Shown here piece by piece: positions 45,119 through 54,435 of a DNA stretch of 64,000 nt. Origin of the DNA: Triangularia verruculosa (Eukaryota; Ascomycota; Sordariomycetes; Sordariales; Podosporaceae). Position 1 is the stretch's first letter. Each line of letters opens with the position of its first letter. A program made the translations under genes and the position numbers. The stretch lies in NCBI GenBank assembly GCA_033296885.1, contig MU863927.1, forward strand, positions 62,001 to 126,000, in the 5' to 3' direction. A model generated the notes under the pieces. It saw only the letters and a program-made list of their open reading frames with translations, was not told the DNA's origin and did no database searches.

Positions 45119-46290
45119 TCAAAGCCAAGACCTAGTCTCTGTCAGTATATTCTCTCACAATCAACACAAACAGAAGACGAGACTTACCACTCAAGATCGA
45201 TCTGCCCTTGGGGGCTGCCATCCGTCAGCGCATCCCACGCAGCATGGCTGAAGTCGACATGGCCGTCGTCACAGCTGGCACACGTGTCCTGGATGGTGAC
45301 GGTGATGGTGTTACCCTCGCCGCCGACGTGGTAGTGCGACCCCTTGTTGGTGACCTGGATCTGGCGGCCGCACTCGGACGACTTGTACTGGTGGTGCATC
45401 CACGAGTTGCCGAGGGCGGCGATGAAGGCCGAGTCGTCGTGATGGTTGCCGCAGGAGCCGGCGTAGCCGTCCTGGGTGTAGACCGTTCCGATTCCGGAGA
45501 GGACGACGTGGTGGGGGGAGCTTTTTGACAGGTGAATATTGTCAGTAATTGTTGAAGGGGAAAGGAGGAGAAAAAAAGGTACTCACTAGCTTGCTGGCTT
45601 GGCTGGGGAGTAGTTGTCGTAGCTTGGCTCGTCATCGTCCTCCTCGTCCCAGTCGTCGTAGTACACTTGGCCATCCTCGTCGTCGTCCTCATCGTCACTT
45701 TCCCACTCGCCCTCTTCGTCTTCTTCGTCGTCCCACTCACCCTCTTCGTCTTCTTCGTCGCCCCACTCACCCTCTTCGTCTTCTTCGTCGCCCCACTCAC
45801 CCTCTTCGTCTTCTTCATCTTCCCACTCACCCGCGTTGTCATCGTCATCCCACTCCTCTTCGTAGTCGTTATAATTTTCATTGTCATCATCGTGTTCATA
45901 GTCGTGGTCGCCGTCGTAGTCGTATTCCTCTACGTCCCACTCTTCATCGTCCCACTTTTCATCGTCCCACTCTTCATCGTCCCACTCTTCATCGTCCCAC
46001 TCTTCATCGTCCCACTCTTCATCGTCGTCATCGTCACTGTCGTCGTCGTTCCAGTCTGCCGAGTCCTCGTTGTAGGAATACCATCCTGAGTGAGGTTCCC
46101 AGCTGCCGGCGTCGTCCCAGTTGCTGTTCAGCTCGGAGACATGGTGGGTGACAGCTCGCTTGGCGATGGAAGATCCAGATTTGGGGTTGGGGGTTGGGAG
46201 GGTGAGGATGGGGAGAGCGAGGGTGAGGATGGGGAGAGCGAGGGTGGAAAGAGCAAGCAGAGCTCGGACAGCGAATGTAGGGAGGACCAT
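45119..46290 (-). CDS. Secreted expansin-like (double-psi beta-barrel) protein with acidic Trp-repeat linker
   Basis: Exons 46290-45587, 45520-45188 and 45131-45119; 349 aa. Residues 1-30 are a hydrophobic signal sequence in which ALPILTL is tandemly duplicated; a KR pair at about 44-45 could be a Kex2 site. Residues about 85-230 are extraordinarily acidic, with six EEWDD-type pentads (about 91-119) and then four EDEEGEWGDE-type decads (about 145-186). The C-terminal domain (about 238-349) fits a DPBB/expansin-like fold: GIGTVYTQDGYAGSCG, CGRQIQVTNKGSHYHVGG, then VTIQDTCASCDDGHVDFSHA with paired Cys. Relatives loosen cell walls or act in defence and interaction; catalysis is not expected. The last exon encodes only SWL after a split Trp codon, so the exact C-terminus is less certain. 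Confidence 0.82.
45733..45858 (-). repeat. 30-bp coding tandem repeat (EDEEGEW decads)
   Basis: Four near-identical in-frame 30-bp units inside the expansin-like gene, each encoding an acidic decad with one Trp. High identity between units suggests recent slippage or unequal exchange. Confidence 0.85.
45934..46020 (-). repeat. 15-bp coding tandem repeat (EEWDD pentads)
   Basis: Six 15-bp in-frame units in the same gene, differing by single bases (one EKWDD). Copy number probably varies among strains. Confidence 0.85.
46201..46242 (-). repeat. Exact 21-bp tandem duplication in signal-peptide coding sequence
   Basis: Two perfect copies of a 21-bp unit lengthen the hydrophobic core of the signal peptide by seven residues (ALPILTL twice). 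A recent duplication is likely. Confidence 0.85.
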
Positions 46291-47606
46291 CTTGGCTGAG
46301 GCGGGTGGGCTGGACCGAGAGTGATCGAAAGGGTTGAGATATCTCTGGGTAGGTCGAGGGGGCTTAAAACGAGAGACTTGAATCGTGGCCGTCAAGACGG
46401 AATAACACCTCTGATAAGGTCTTCTAAAAGAGGGTGACCTGATTCGGCGCGAAGTTGGGTCCCTTAAGAATGAGTGTCGACTGACTGGGGAACAACAGGA
46501 AGGTTCCAAGACAATATTTCACGAGGGACTGGAAGACAGACTAGAGAGGAGGACGGGAGACGGGAGAAAGCTGCGGCCGGGGACAGCGGTACAAGGGGGA
46601 TTCTCTATTTTAGTATCATTGTTGTTGACTCCGGGCAGTACTACATCAACAAACATCTGTCATGAATTGGGTTTGTGGAGGAGGGGGTGGCTTTGGTGTT
46701 GAGATATGGGATTCTGGCCATTGGCAGGTTGGGCTGTGATTCGGCATCCGCCTTTACTTGTACTAAGTCATGGTATTTTCGTGAAGACTGGAAGCGTTAT
46801 TTACATCTCGTATAAATGAGGCTATCCGGGTTCCGAAGTGGAGGTGTTTTTCGTAGTGTGCTGAAAGCAGTGCCCCAGAGACTGGTCTGGGGCTTGGATC
46901 CATGCAAGCCTCGACTCACCTTGGTCCCTGAAACCACGGATACGGTGAATGGGTTACCAAGGAACACTGTACTCTAGAGCCAACTGTATCTAAGGAGGTC
47001 CGGCGGAAATACTTCGGTTCCCACCCTTGCGACTGATATTCACTTCTGAAGACCACCTCGGTCTGAGTTCTCCCACAAGAAGCTGCATCTCTCGGGTACC
47101 CAGGCTCCCGTGAAGACAGAGCAAGTGCTGAACTTGTTTGCAACGAGCTCCATCCAATAAACCAGTGGGGTTTTCCACGTACCTAGTTTGGCCACATTAG
47201 GTAGGTAGGTACGCAGGGAGGCCAAGGTCATCGAGATCGTACATGGACGCAGGCCAAATGCGTCAAGACATACATGAACAACAACAAGGCACTCACTCCC
47301 GCTCATCTTGACATTTCATTTACCTCCAGATGAAGTAATCCAAAGGCCAGCGTGCATCCACACTAGACACTGGTTGAGATTGGGCGAAAGAATGACGTGA
47401 ATAGCTATGTGACGTCAGCATAACGTATGGGGCTCACCCCAATCCCATCAAAACCATCAAACACCCACGGCATCCTTTTCTGTACTGCTCCAAAAGCGTA
47501 GACACCTATCCAAAACCTCAAGGCCAAGCCAACTCCAAGCAACGTACCAAATCCCAAACAAAAGCTCACTCAACCGAAGCCACATCCCCACTAGTGATAC
47601 GCCACC
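46291..47606. other. Divergent spacer, expansin-like (-) / glycine-rich gene (+)
   Basis: About 1.3 kb without a supported gene. It contains TAGGTAGGTAGGTAC near 47200 and the promoters of the two flanking genes. Nothing else was recognised. Confidence 0.45.
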
Positions 47607-47930
47607 ATGTCCGACACTCTGAACACCGAAGACACCAAGAAGACCGTCGACCAGGCTGCTGGTGGTATCGCCGGTGGTATCTCCGGCGCCGGCAAGACTA
47701 TCACCTCGACGCTAGGCAACACCCTCGGCGGAGTCGCCAACACAGCCGGTGGCATCGTCGGCTCGGCAGGTCGTGGGTTGGGCGATACCGTCACTAGCGT
47801 TACCGGCGAAGCAGGCAGGCCTATTGGCGATGGCCTCAAGAACGTCACCGGCGGTATTGAAAAGGGCGTGCAGGATATCTCACAGGGCATCAAGGATACG
47901 GGAGAGTGGAAGAAGTCTCAATCTTCCTAG
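47607..47930 (+). CDS. Small Gly-rich amphipathic-repeat protein, uncharacterised
   Basis: Single exon, 107 aa. After MSDTLNTEDTKKTVDQ it is a series of short Gly-rich units with an 11-residue-like rhythm (GGIAGGISGAGKTITSTLGN, then TLGGVANTAGGIVGSAGRGLG). Similar small proteins are common in filamentous ascomycetes and look LEA- or stress-protein-like, but I cannot name one. The sequence has alternating small and hydrophobic residues that could bind membranes or lipid surfaces. No signal peptide. The start has an ACCATGTC context. Confidence 0.75.
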   Translation: MSDTLNTEDTKKTVDQAAGGIAGGISGAGKTITSTLGNTLGGVANTAGGIVGSAGRGLGDTVTSVTGEAGRPIGDGLKNVTGGIEKGVQDISQGIKDTGEWKKSQSS

Positions 47931-48100
47931 TTGGGTTGGTGGTGTGATGGTCATGGGCCTGTAATTCTGTCCTTCTATCCAAATAAAAGCAATGCTCTTC
48001 CCATGTATGCTGTCTTGTCTCTCATGCTCAAAGATTTGTATCCAAATCTGTAACAAAACGCCGTCAATGCCACCTTCACATCTCAATTCAAAAAGTCAAA

Positions 48101-50086
48101 TCACCACCCAAACTTTTCCACAGCGACCCGGACATCTCTGCCTTGCCTCACAGCGCCAGCTGCAACGTTTCTCACAACTCTATTTAAGCCATCGGGACCA
48201 GAGACGAGTACGCTCGTATCGCCATCGGCATCCCGGATCCATTGGTCCACAATACCGTGCACGTCCGGTCTGCCTGCCTCCATTGTTGACTTCGGGACGA
48301 CCAGGTCCAAGCCCAGCGCCACCAGCTCGTCAAGTTGCTCCTTCGGAATCCATTCCTGGTGCCACCAAGAGTGGGTAACCCAAAGCATGTGGACTTTTCT
48401 ACCACTTCTTCCGCTCCGCTTTCTCGAGGATAGCAATCGCTTGTCTTCGTCGTCATCTTCCTCGGAGTTGGCCTGAGATGCAGATTCGTGAAGAAGCGCC
48501 CACACCAGCGGTAAAGTAACAGCGATCCCACTCCCGCCAGCCACGAGAATCACGTTCTTCGATGCTCTCAACATGCTCGACGCATGGGGCGACCCATACG
48601 GTCCGTCAATCTCCACCTCCACTCTATCACTCGTCCCAGCATACTCGAGCAACTGCCTCGTGAACCCAAAATTGCCAAACTGTACCCTGATGAGAAGACT
48701 ACACCAAGCATGCTTCGTCTTCCCATCTTCTCCCACTCCCTTTCCAGGCGCCGCAGAAGCAATGGTAAAGGGATGCGCTTGCAGCTTATGACTTCCCCCC
48801 AGCGCTGGCACCGTCAGAAAGACGTGATCGGTAGGCTCCCACCCCGCCAAGATTCCCTTGGCGCCAGGGAGGACGTCCCAATCCCCTGATACCAGATAGG
48901 TCTCTCCGTCAAGCTTCTTCAGGTCCATCTCCATGGCCACTCTCTTGACGCCCATCCTCCACACGAGCCTATCGATGAGGAAGATGGCCAGAGCAATCAC
49001 CACGTAGGGCCGACTGGTGTAGAAGTGCCCCCAGAGAAACCCTAACGCTGCCACCTGGAGGATGATGTGCGAAGCGAGGAAGAGTTCATACCACCTCTGT
49101 CTGAAACTCCCTAAGCTGGTGAAGAAGAGAAGCTCGTAGCTTACAAACGACCCAATGCCGAATAAGATGAGCGGGTGGGTGAAGTATTCCTTTGGAGACT
49201 GCGATGCGAGCAGCCAGTCCTCGGCGATGACGAACTGGTAGAGAAGCATGCTGATGAAGTGGACGACGGCGACGAAGCACATCCACTCTCCTACTCTGCG
49301 GTGGAAGATGTTTAGAGCCTCGTAGCTGTACCCTGTCAACCGGCATAAGGGCTGGTTCTTGGCTGAGAGGAGGTAGAGCAGTGGTAGGTTGACGATGAAG
49401 AGGAAACCAGCCCGGTCGGCGAAGATGAAGAAGAAGGACCACTTCAGTGGGAGGCGGTAGAACTGGATGAAGATGTTCAAGGCCAGCCAGGAGAGGATGA
49501 AGAGGGATGTACCGTTGGAAGGGAGAACGCGGTCGATGAAGGGAATTGGTGGGGGTTGGTACAGCAGCCATGATTTGAGTCTGTTGGTGATGAACTTGGA
49601 GGGACAGCTGTTTGACGGTCGTGAGTCGGCTAACAGGGGAAGGCGTTCCAGATCAACGTCTACTTTGTCTTTGGGAGTTATTATGTGGGCTGTCTGGACG
49701 ACTGTTGATGATGAAGAGGAGGAAGGCGTGGAAGCCCCAGATTCCGCAAGCTGACTGCCGCTTGTTAGCCTTTTTGAGGCGTCCTGCTGTTGTATCGCAG
49801 CCCATTTTTGCTCGTCTCGCTTCTGCTCCCGCCAGTGCAACACCGCAAACACGGCGATTATCCCAACAATAAAGACATTGTAGCTCGCGGTGATCGCTCT
49901 TCCTTCATATATCGCGTCAATAAGTTGCCGAATATACTCCAGCTGTTCAGGTGTCAGGCCTGCCAAAGGGTCACCACGGTCCGTTCCTTCTTCAAAGGCT
50001 CCTATCGTGTCCGGACAGTAAACAGCGCGGATAAAACCGGGCATCAACCGCTGCGCTGGGATGGCACAGAGTTGGGCGCGGTCCAT
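48101..50086 (-). CDS. Ferric/cupric reductase-like transmembrane flavocytochrome
   Basis: FRE/NOX-superfamily protein that passes electrons from NADPH via FAD and two haems across a membrane, usually to reduce Fe3+ or Cu2+. Single exon, 661 aa from MDRAQLC. The first membrane helix is NVFIVGIIAVFAVLHW; the ferric-reductase domain begins near ILSWLALNIFIQFYRLPLKW and contains haem His pairs in FHRRVGEW...VHFISMLLYQ and LASHIILQVAALGFLWGHF. The FAD site is HPFTIAS, the NADPH site VAGGSGIAVTLPLVWALL and VSGPDGLN. No EF hands are present, so a calcium-regulated NOX5/NoxC type is unlikely. An in-frame ATG at 50164 would add 26 residues; 50086 is preferred because it begins a neater N-terminus. 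Confidence 0.9.
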   Translation of the reverse strand: MDRAQLCAIPAQRLMPGFIRAVYCPDTIGAFEEGTDRGDPLAGLTPEQLEYIRQLIDAIYEGRAITASYNVFIVGIIAVFAVLHWREQKRDEQKWAAIQQQDASKRLTSGSQLAESGASTPSSSSSSTVVQTAHIITPKDKVDVDLERLPLLADSRPSNSCPSKFITNRLKSWLLYQPPPIPFIDRVLPSNGTSLFILSWLALNIFIQFYRLPLKWSFFFIFADRAGFLFIVNLPLLYLLSAKNQPLCRLTGYSYEALNIFHRRVGEWMCFVAVVHFISMLLYQFVIAEDWLLASQSPKEYFTHPLILFGIGSFVSYELLFFTSLGSFRQRWYELFLASHIILQVAALGFLWGHFYTSRPYVVIALAIFLIDRLVWRMGVKRVAMEMDLKKLDGETYLVSGDWDVLPGAKGILAGWEPTDHVFLTVPALGGSHKLQAHPFTIASAAPGKGVGEDGKTKHAWCSLLIRVQFGNFGFTRQLLEYAGTSDRVEVEIDGPYGSPHASSMLRASKNVILVAGGSGIAVTLPLVWALLHESASQANSEEDDDEDKRLLSSRKRSGRSGRKVHMLWVTHSWWHQEWIPKEQLDELVALGLDLVVPKSTMEAGRPDVHGIVDQWIRDADGDTSVLVSGPDGLNRVVRNVAAGAVRQGRDVRVAVEKFGW

Positions 50087-52129
50087 CTTTCCCCTTTCAG
50101 GACAAAAGAAATAGATGGTTTGGGTGATGATTCTGGTAATTTGGATGTGGCGGGACGGTAACAATGAATGATGTTGATGAATGACATGAGGGGTGCTGCC
50201 TGCCCTGCTTGCTCAGCATATCAGAGGGACGAAGATCTTATCAGATGATCAGATAAAACTCAAACGCCGAGGTGCGGAGAAGTTGATGACGGAGCGACAA
50301 GGATGTATGGCTTGGCGAGCTTAGATGGGAAAGGTGTGTTGGAATGCCAAGATTCCTTTGACAAGGGTTGCCGTTGAAGTGAATGGGAGTGCTTGCGGTG
50401 ACAACACGTTGTGAGGTGGTGGCCCACATCACAGAATAACATCAGGTCAATCCTGACCTTAAATAAGGCACGAGGTAGGTGGGTAGATAAGTCAACTGCT
50501 TCAACTGTGAGTTCGAAATTGGTTAGATACTACATGAAGAATGACTGGTCGTTCGTCAGAGAGGAACCAAGATGAACCCGGCATTCTTGCTCCCTTGTCA
50601 CGTTCCTGAAGGCTTGTAGCTAGTGCTTTCAAACCTTCACTTTCTACCACAAATGCCGGGCGGCTCGGAGAAAAGCTGTGTCTTAAGCAATGCCTGATTT
50701 TAATTTCCGGATCCTCTTTCAGTGGAGTTTGGTTGCCCTATGCCCAGGGCTACGAGAAATCGTCCGGAATGTCAGATCTTTTCTACAAAACCTCAGAAGA
50801 ATGACAGCTAGGTAGCTTTTGAACTTTGTAAAGCGCATGCAGCGAAGGACCCCGGCTTTGGACATGCTACGAATAGCCTACCTGTTCAAGACGTACATGG
50901 GGTGATCTGATCTAGGAGAAGGAGGCCTCCATCGACTAGGTGTGGTCTAGGCAATGCACGGAACGTGTGCTTTCCTAGTGCAAAAAGAACTGCCATATTT
51001 CCACTGCAATGCCATCATCTTGTCGCCGACAGTGCTCAGCAACTCCCGTCAAAAAAAGTTGTACCATTCTTCCATCTTGATCACGATATCGTGACTTATG
51101 CAAGGTGTTACACTTTTGGGCTTTGGCGGCGTGATCGTCACAAGATTCAACAGCCACGCTGTTTGAGCGCGAAATTGGTCCGAAATCACGGACGAGTGTG
51201 TTTGCAAATTCGGAGGCCTCTTAAGATGAGAGACAATTCATACCCAATGTGGCTACTATCAGTGGCTGTGCTGCCCAGTCCCCCAATTCCACATTGACAG
51301 CAGAAACGCCATGCGCATCAGAGTGGTATTTCAGATGAGGGTCAGAACCACAGCACCACGATACATTCTGAGTTCATATCTCTCATCCATTTCAAGTATT
51401 CCGAAAGAATTCTGCAGATAAGTAAGGTGACACTCGACTTTGTTGCTGGTAAATTTGCTGTCACCCAGCCATTTGGATACCTTGGCATAAGCAAGGCGAC
51501 CTGGTCTGCCTCGCCAGAATTTGATCTTCCGGGAGTGAGTAGGTAGCTACCTTGGTAAGCATGTTGTCACCAAAATGCAGTGCTAGATACTCGACTTGTG
51601 TTGGCAACGTGTTACACAGGCAGTCGTCCATGAAAATGGAGGTTGAGATCGCAGATGAACAAGTGCTTGGCGATTGTTGTGATAATGATCTAGCATCTTT
51701 TGACAAAGACGACAGGTGACTTCGAGAGAAAGAGACCCGGTCATTGCTTAGCCACTATCAAACCCCAAAGCGTACACTCGTAAAAGCTAGCACTTAAACA
51801 CTCATCAGGAGACGAAGTCAGGGGGCTGAGTCGAAAACCCGGGAGCCCAATTGCTGATGCAGGTGGTAGTTATTTTCTTGGCCTCGCATTTAACTGGCCA
51901 TCCTAGCCAACAACACTTCGTACACCACCGCACCGCCACGGGGGTCAAAGGTCGAGGCACATCGGGCCCATGTCTCGGCTTCCAATATTTTTGAAAATGG
52001 TGCGGCGGCACATGTGAGGAACGGCATGTATAGGTATATCAATCCAATGCCCCCATGTACAGATCAGTCCGAACTTGGTCACCTAGGTATCATCACCACA
52101 GTCAACACTCCTTCCATAAAACAACTATC
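50087..52129. other. 2-kb space, ferric reductase (-) / membrane protein (+)
   Basis: Divergent intergenic region with no supported gene. It contains short open frames only and a GAGGTAGGTGGGTAG patch near 50472. It probably includes both promoters. Confidence 0.45.
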
Positions 52130-53158
52130 ATGAGCTTCAACTACACCGGAGCGGCAGCAGGATTGACAACCATAGCTGGCGTCGCTATCGCCGGTTCACT
52201 CTATGTCTCGACTCGCCTGGTTCTCGACCTGATCAGCAAGAACAAGACAAGCGGGAAGACGCATCCTGACGATGTCGAAAACAACACCGCTTCGAAAACT
52301 AAGGGAAGCCTGACAGTAGTCCGGGCCGTCGCATTAGCTGCCGCAGTTTGCGCCATTGTGTCCAATATCTTGCTCGTTGTTGGCCAGTGGCATTTAGGGC
52401 CTAGCTCGGAAGAATACATGGCACACTACACCGCAGTGAACTTCTTTTCGACCGCTGAAACGGCACTCGTCTTCATCACGGCGCTTTTAGCGTCAGGAAA
52501 GTTTACAGCATCATCGCCCATGTCGTTCTTGCGGGTCATACAATACGTTTTCATCGTGTTTATCGGTCTGTTCGCCACGATCCTTTTCATCATGGGAGCT
52601 GTTCAGTAAGTACATGCCCGCTAGCATCCTGCTTGAACTCCACCTACCTAGGTACCCATGATTCTTATACCTTTTCTTAGATCTTACGTTCGTAGCGCCT
52701 ATGACGATCTTTGGCGAGCCTATCCAAATCTCAGCCACGCATACCTCGCCTTGCTCGCCGTGACAACATTTGTCATCGCTGTCAGCCTGTTCAAGAGAAT
52801 TTCCCATGCTAGCCGTGTCGGTATCTCAAGTGTCAGTTCAGACCTTCTCAACAAGTATTCCAGGGATTCGTCGACCCAAGAGGTCTTTGCAAATCCGCCG
52901 CTAACTTTTCCTCTTTTGCAGGCCGAGCGTTGTGCGCTGTATCCCTTCACGTCAGCCACCGTTCCCGTCCTAACAGGCCAGGTCGTTCTCGGCATCGTGT
53001 CCAGGGTCGATCCCTCAGTTCGGGGCACCTCTGCGATCTTTAATAACACCGATGGGTACCTCGCCTACACTTATATTTCGGCTATTTTCTATATCTGGGG
53101 CGACATTTTGATTTTGGAGTTTGCGCGGCAGGCGGCAAAGAGGCTTTCTGCCAATTAA
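52130..53158 (+). CDS. Multi-pass (about seven helices) membrane protein, uncharacterised
   Basis: Exons 52130-52615 and 52681-53158, about 320 aa. Hydrophobic helices in order: GLTTIAGVAIAGSLYVSTRL, VVRAVALAAAVCAIVSNILL, FFSTAETALVFITALLA, VIQYVFIVFIGLFATILFIM, AYLALLAVTTFVIAVSLF, VPVLTGQVVLGIVS and YLAYTYISAIFYIWGDILIL, so about seven. No signature of RTA1, PTH11 or opsins is seen. A branch site and CAG acceptor at 52899-52920 sit inside exon 2; an intron from about 52835 would stay in frame and remove a hydrophilic loop of 28-29 residues, so two isoforms are possible. Start chosen at MSFNYTG. Function unknown. Confidence 0.75.
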
Positions 53159-53356
53159 TTATGATGCGACGACGATGACATGGAAATGAGATGACCAACG
53201 GACTGCAATTAGGTTGTTTATATAGAGGATACTTGAAAGAGTATTACTTACTTGATTTCTGACTCCATGTAAAGTGATCTTCTGCCGCAAATTGCACTTT
53301 GTTCGTGCCTTGACTCTTGACGGCGGACTTTCTGACACTTGGCTTTGGTATGATAT

Positions 53357-53549
53357 TACCGTATAATCTCGAGAAAGTCGGAAACCAGAAGTGGAGTAGC
53401 TTCCAGACGTAAGCCACAACGTTTTTGCTGTTGTCTCGCTTTGGAGATCCACAGTATGCCCACTTTCTAGGCTGGTGTATGATATCCTATTGGATCTAGC
53501 CACAGCAAAATCCACTTCTAGTTTCCGACTTTCTCGAGATTATACGGTA
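53357..53549. mobile_element. 193-bp MITE-like element with 37-bp terminal inverted repeats
   Basis: The arms at 53359-53395 and 53511-53547 are reverse complements with a single mismatch, beginning CCGTATAATCTCGAGAAAGT. Each outer end is flanked by TA (53357-53358, 53548-53549), as in Tc1/mariner-type insertions with TA target duplication. The 115-bp middle has no coding capacity. It is non-autonomous; the arms could fold as a hairpin in RNA. It lies just after the membrane-protein stop codon, so it may be inside its 3' untranslated region. Confidence 0.85.
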
Positions 53550-53911
53550 CCCTTAGGAATCCGTACAAGTAACTTCGATAATGCTGCTGCCAAGCCCCCT
53601 GACCGCCTTGTCCAGTTTGTGTTGGATGTCAGCAGCATCTTAATCCGTTGACCAGTCAGCCTCAAGGACCGCCTGCATGGGCTTCCTGTTCAGTCTGAGC
53701 CAATAGGGGTGCCGAAACCCGCGCTGCGCTACGGTGGTGTTTTTATGACTCTGTACAAGTTGCCCCACAATAAATTTAAAGTGGAGAAATCCCAGGTGGA
53801 AAGTGGCCCTGCACCGGGGTAAGCGTTTGGGAAAGAGCCCCCTAAGGCCCAGATCACGTGAGCCACCGTACCCGATATGGCTTAGACCACCAACACTTGC
53901 ACCACTTGCCA

Positions 53912-53966
53912 CACAGCCTTGCGCACCACAGCCTTGCGCACCACAGCCTTGCGCACCACAGCCTTA
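53912..53966. repeat. 15-bp tandem repeat, about 3.6 copies
   Basis: Units of ACAGCCTTGCGCACC repeated head to tail inside the 573-bp element; copies are identical apart from the truncated last one. Confidence 0.85.
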
Positions 53967-54067
53967 CATTATACGGCTAGACTAAAATGTTAAATAGTTA
54001 ATTTTCACATATTAAATTTTGAGGGCTTGCATAATATTTTCAAATGAGAATGTATCGCAATGCGCAC

Positions 54068-54146
54068 GCAATTGAACCAACGGTCGCAATTGAACGAGCG
54101 CAATTGACGAGCGCAATTGAACGAAGGAAGGTGCGCCCGCAATTGA
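54068..54146. repeat. GCAATTGA-containing short repeats, five copies
   Basis: GCAATTGA occurs at about 54068, 54085, 54099, 54112 and 54139 with spacings of 13-27 bp, several within GAGCGCAATTGA(AC). It lies in the right half of the 573-bp element and may be sub-terminal binding repeats of its transposase. Confidence 0.7.
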
Positions 54147-54435
54147 ATTTTCTGATTGGCCAGTAATTGCCAGGCGTGGAAGGTGCAGTGGGCTTGGCAA
54201 AGAAGGTGCAGGTGGCCCGGGCAATAGGCTTTTTAACCGTGGATTTTCCAATTTCGATTTACCGTGGGGCAACTTGTACAGAGTCATAAAAACACCACCG
54301 TACTGCGCCTTTCTGGTGTGACACCTCCTTGGCACCACGATGCCTAACTTCAGCGCTTCATCAACATCAACTTGAGTCCACCTGCATCACAGCCCCAGAA
54401 AGAAAACCACCAAATCAGTGGGGTGCGAGGAAGTA

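Larger units (their letters stand above)
53730..54302. mobile_element. 573-bp non-autonomous element with perfect 37-bp inverted repeats
   Basis: The arm 53732-53768 (CGGTGGTGTTTTTATGACTC and onward) is the exact reverse complement of 54264-54300, and weaker similarity continues for about 25 bp inward. TA flanks both ends (53730-53731 and 54301-54302). The interior has two tandem-repeat blocks (15-bp units at 53912-53966 and GCAATTGA-containing units at 54068-54146) and an AT-rich patch near 53967-54040, but no transposase. A short open frame on the minus strand over the left end (53640-53912) only reflects the repeat. Confidence 0.85.

Noticed and set aside
45549..46151. Long open frames on the plus strand opposite the expansin-like gene
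   Set aside because: They are antisense reads of the repetitive acidic coding sequence; their Arg/Pro/His or Val/Phe repeats mirror the GAA/GAC-rich coding strand.
53640..53912. Possible transposase fragment at the left end of the 573-bp element
   Set aside because: The frame crosses the inverted repeat and flank; the translation shows no DDE/D or helix-turn-helix pattern.
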